Assembly (NCBI GenBank): GCA_947624405.1
Contig: CANQKB010000004.1
Location: 1 to 35,104, forward strand
DNA from: an uncultured Clostridia bacterium
GTDB lineage: Bacteria; Bacillota; Clostridia; TANB77; CAG-508
Reading direction: 5' to 3'
Length of the DNA stretch: 35,104 bases
Made by a program: the position numbers and the translations under genes. Shown piece by piece: positions 34,585 through 35,104 of this stretch. How positions within the stretch are numbered: position 1 is the stretch's first letter; every line of letters starts with the position of its first letter. Under the pieces are notes generated by a model. That model saw only the letters and a list, made by a program, of their open reading frames with translations. It ran no database searches and was not told the DNA's origin.

Positions 34585-35104
34585 TTATAATTGGTGTTGA
34601 TCTTTTGTATCATTTTCTTTTTGATCTATATATTCAACACTATCATCATCTAAGCAATACAATGCTAGCTTTCCTCCACCATGTCCACAACCTGTATCAA
34701 TTCTAATATATCCATCCTCTTCATTTCTCAAAATTTTTCTATCGCTTATTGGAGAATGTCCACATATTGTTATAAATCCATTATCTTTAGCTTTTTTATA
34801 TGCTCCTTTTACATCATCATGATTCTTTTCTCTTGCTTCTAACATAAATCTTAATTCTTTGTAACCCAGCTCATCATCATTATATTTATATCCTTGTCCA
34901 CTTTGTTTTATTTTCTTTATCATTGCCAAATTATCTGGTGGTGCAGAATGTACCAATAAATAATCACGGTCTTTTATTCTTTTTAAATCCTGGCTTCTGA
35001 TATACATTCCCCAGTTTTCATGTACTTTTGCTGTTTCACTTTGTATTGCTGCATTTGTTGCTTCATCTATCATTCCGTGGTCACCTGTAAGGGTATTCAT
35101 GGTG
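34585..35104 (-). CDS. Metallophosphatase, serine/threonine phosphatase-like (N-terminal part outside window)
   Basis: C-terminal about 172 residues of a calcineurin-like phosphatase of the bacterial PrpA/PP1 type. Visible: RDYLLVHSAPPDN (metal-binding His in LVHS), TICGHSPISDR (GH metal site) and RIDTGCGHGGGKLALYCLDDDSVEYI, the typical family end. The catalytic GDxHG and GNHE motifs should lie upstream, beyond base 35104; the ATG at 35100 is probably internal because the frame is open to the edge. Converges on the TetR gene with 14 bases between. Confidence 0.82.
   Translation of the reverse strand, partial: TMNTLTGDHGMIDEATNAAIQSETAKVHENWGMYIRSQDLKRIKDRDYLLVHSAPPDNLAMIKKIKQSGQGYKYNDDELGYKELRFMLEAREKNHDDVKGAYKKAKDNGFITICGHSPISDRKILRNEEDGYIRIDTGCGHGGGKLALYCLDDDSVEYIDQKENDTKDQHQL

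Noticed and set aside
638..35077. Out-of-frame CGG trinucleotides as shift sites
   Set aside because: About 35 occur across codon boundaries (e.g. TAC GGA near 6560, ATC GGC near 3057, ACG GTA near 18501) and the encoded proteins continue normally.
1..35104. A tRNA gene for CGG decoding, CRISPR array or rRNA within the window
   Set aside because: None was seen on either strand; the postulated decoding tRNA must be sought elsewhere in the genome.

Overview
The window comes from a very AT-rich, spore-forming member of the Firmicutes (Clostridia-like). The evidence is a spoIIGA-sigE operon, a SigK-like sigma factor, PolC-type DNA polymerase, GlyQS-type glycyl-tRNA synthetase, B. subtilis-type PurF, and strong Shine-Dalgarno sites (AGGAGG variants). 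No phage, CRISPR, rRNA or tRNA gene was seen.

Layout. 1-510: 3' part of a sigK-like gene (+). 561-1790: U32 peptidase (-). 1961-2506: membrane protein (+). 2597-8797: minus-strand run of GT39-like glycosyltransferase, P-loop/Asp23 protein, cmk, plsC, typA and O-methyltransferase. 8896-10125: GT2 glycosyltransferase with its own promoter and leader. 10308-18166: HD protein, SecD-like, SecF-like, glyQS, murB, rpsO, pnp (-). 18256-18470: MITE-like inverted repeat. 18491-23851: SH3/copper-amine-oxidase-type protein, mltG, aspS, an unknown gene, greA (-). 23938-24300: rhodanese. 24301-24656: non-coding, with three DnaA-box sequences. 24657-30396: purF, polC, DUF1294 (-). 30453-31019: flavin reductase-like (-). 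31210-31891: M15 peptidase with a peptidoglycan-binding domain (+). 32091-33722: spoIIGA-sigE (-). 33988-34570: TetR regulator (+). 34585-35104: partial metallophosphatase (-).

Main discovery. Eight genes look broken by frameshifts, but every break has the same form. The reading frame reaches a CGG codon, and homology resumes exactly one base later, in the +1 frame, with a glycine codon (CGG N read as c-GGN). There are ten such sites: one each in the O-methyltransferase, P-loop/Asp23, unknown 19.0-19.8 kb, SH3, M15 and TetR genes, and two each in sigE and spoIIGA. Reading all annotated genes by eye I found no in-frame CGG that is translated conventionally, and no frameshift anywhere other than at CGG. 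Roughly 35 CGG trinucleotides that lie out of frame (for example TAC GGA, ACG GTA) cause no shift. The restored proteins have normal family lengths (SigE 238 aa, SpoIIGA 297 aa) and regain conserved glycines (SigE DILGT and MLGISQSY, methyltransferase EIGTAVGYSA, SH3 GKIGYV). I infer genome-wide +1 recoding at CGG. It could be a four-base-reading tRNA, or skipping at a codon with no cognate tRNA-Arg. The sites fall in sporulation, envelope and regulatory genes and are absent from the large housekeeping genes here, so CGG could also act as a translational gate on sporulation through SpoIIGA and SigE.
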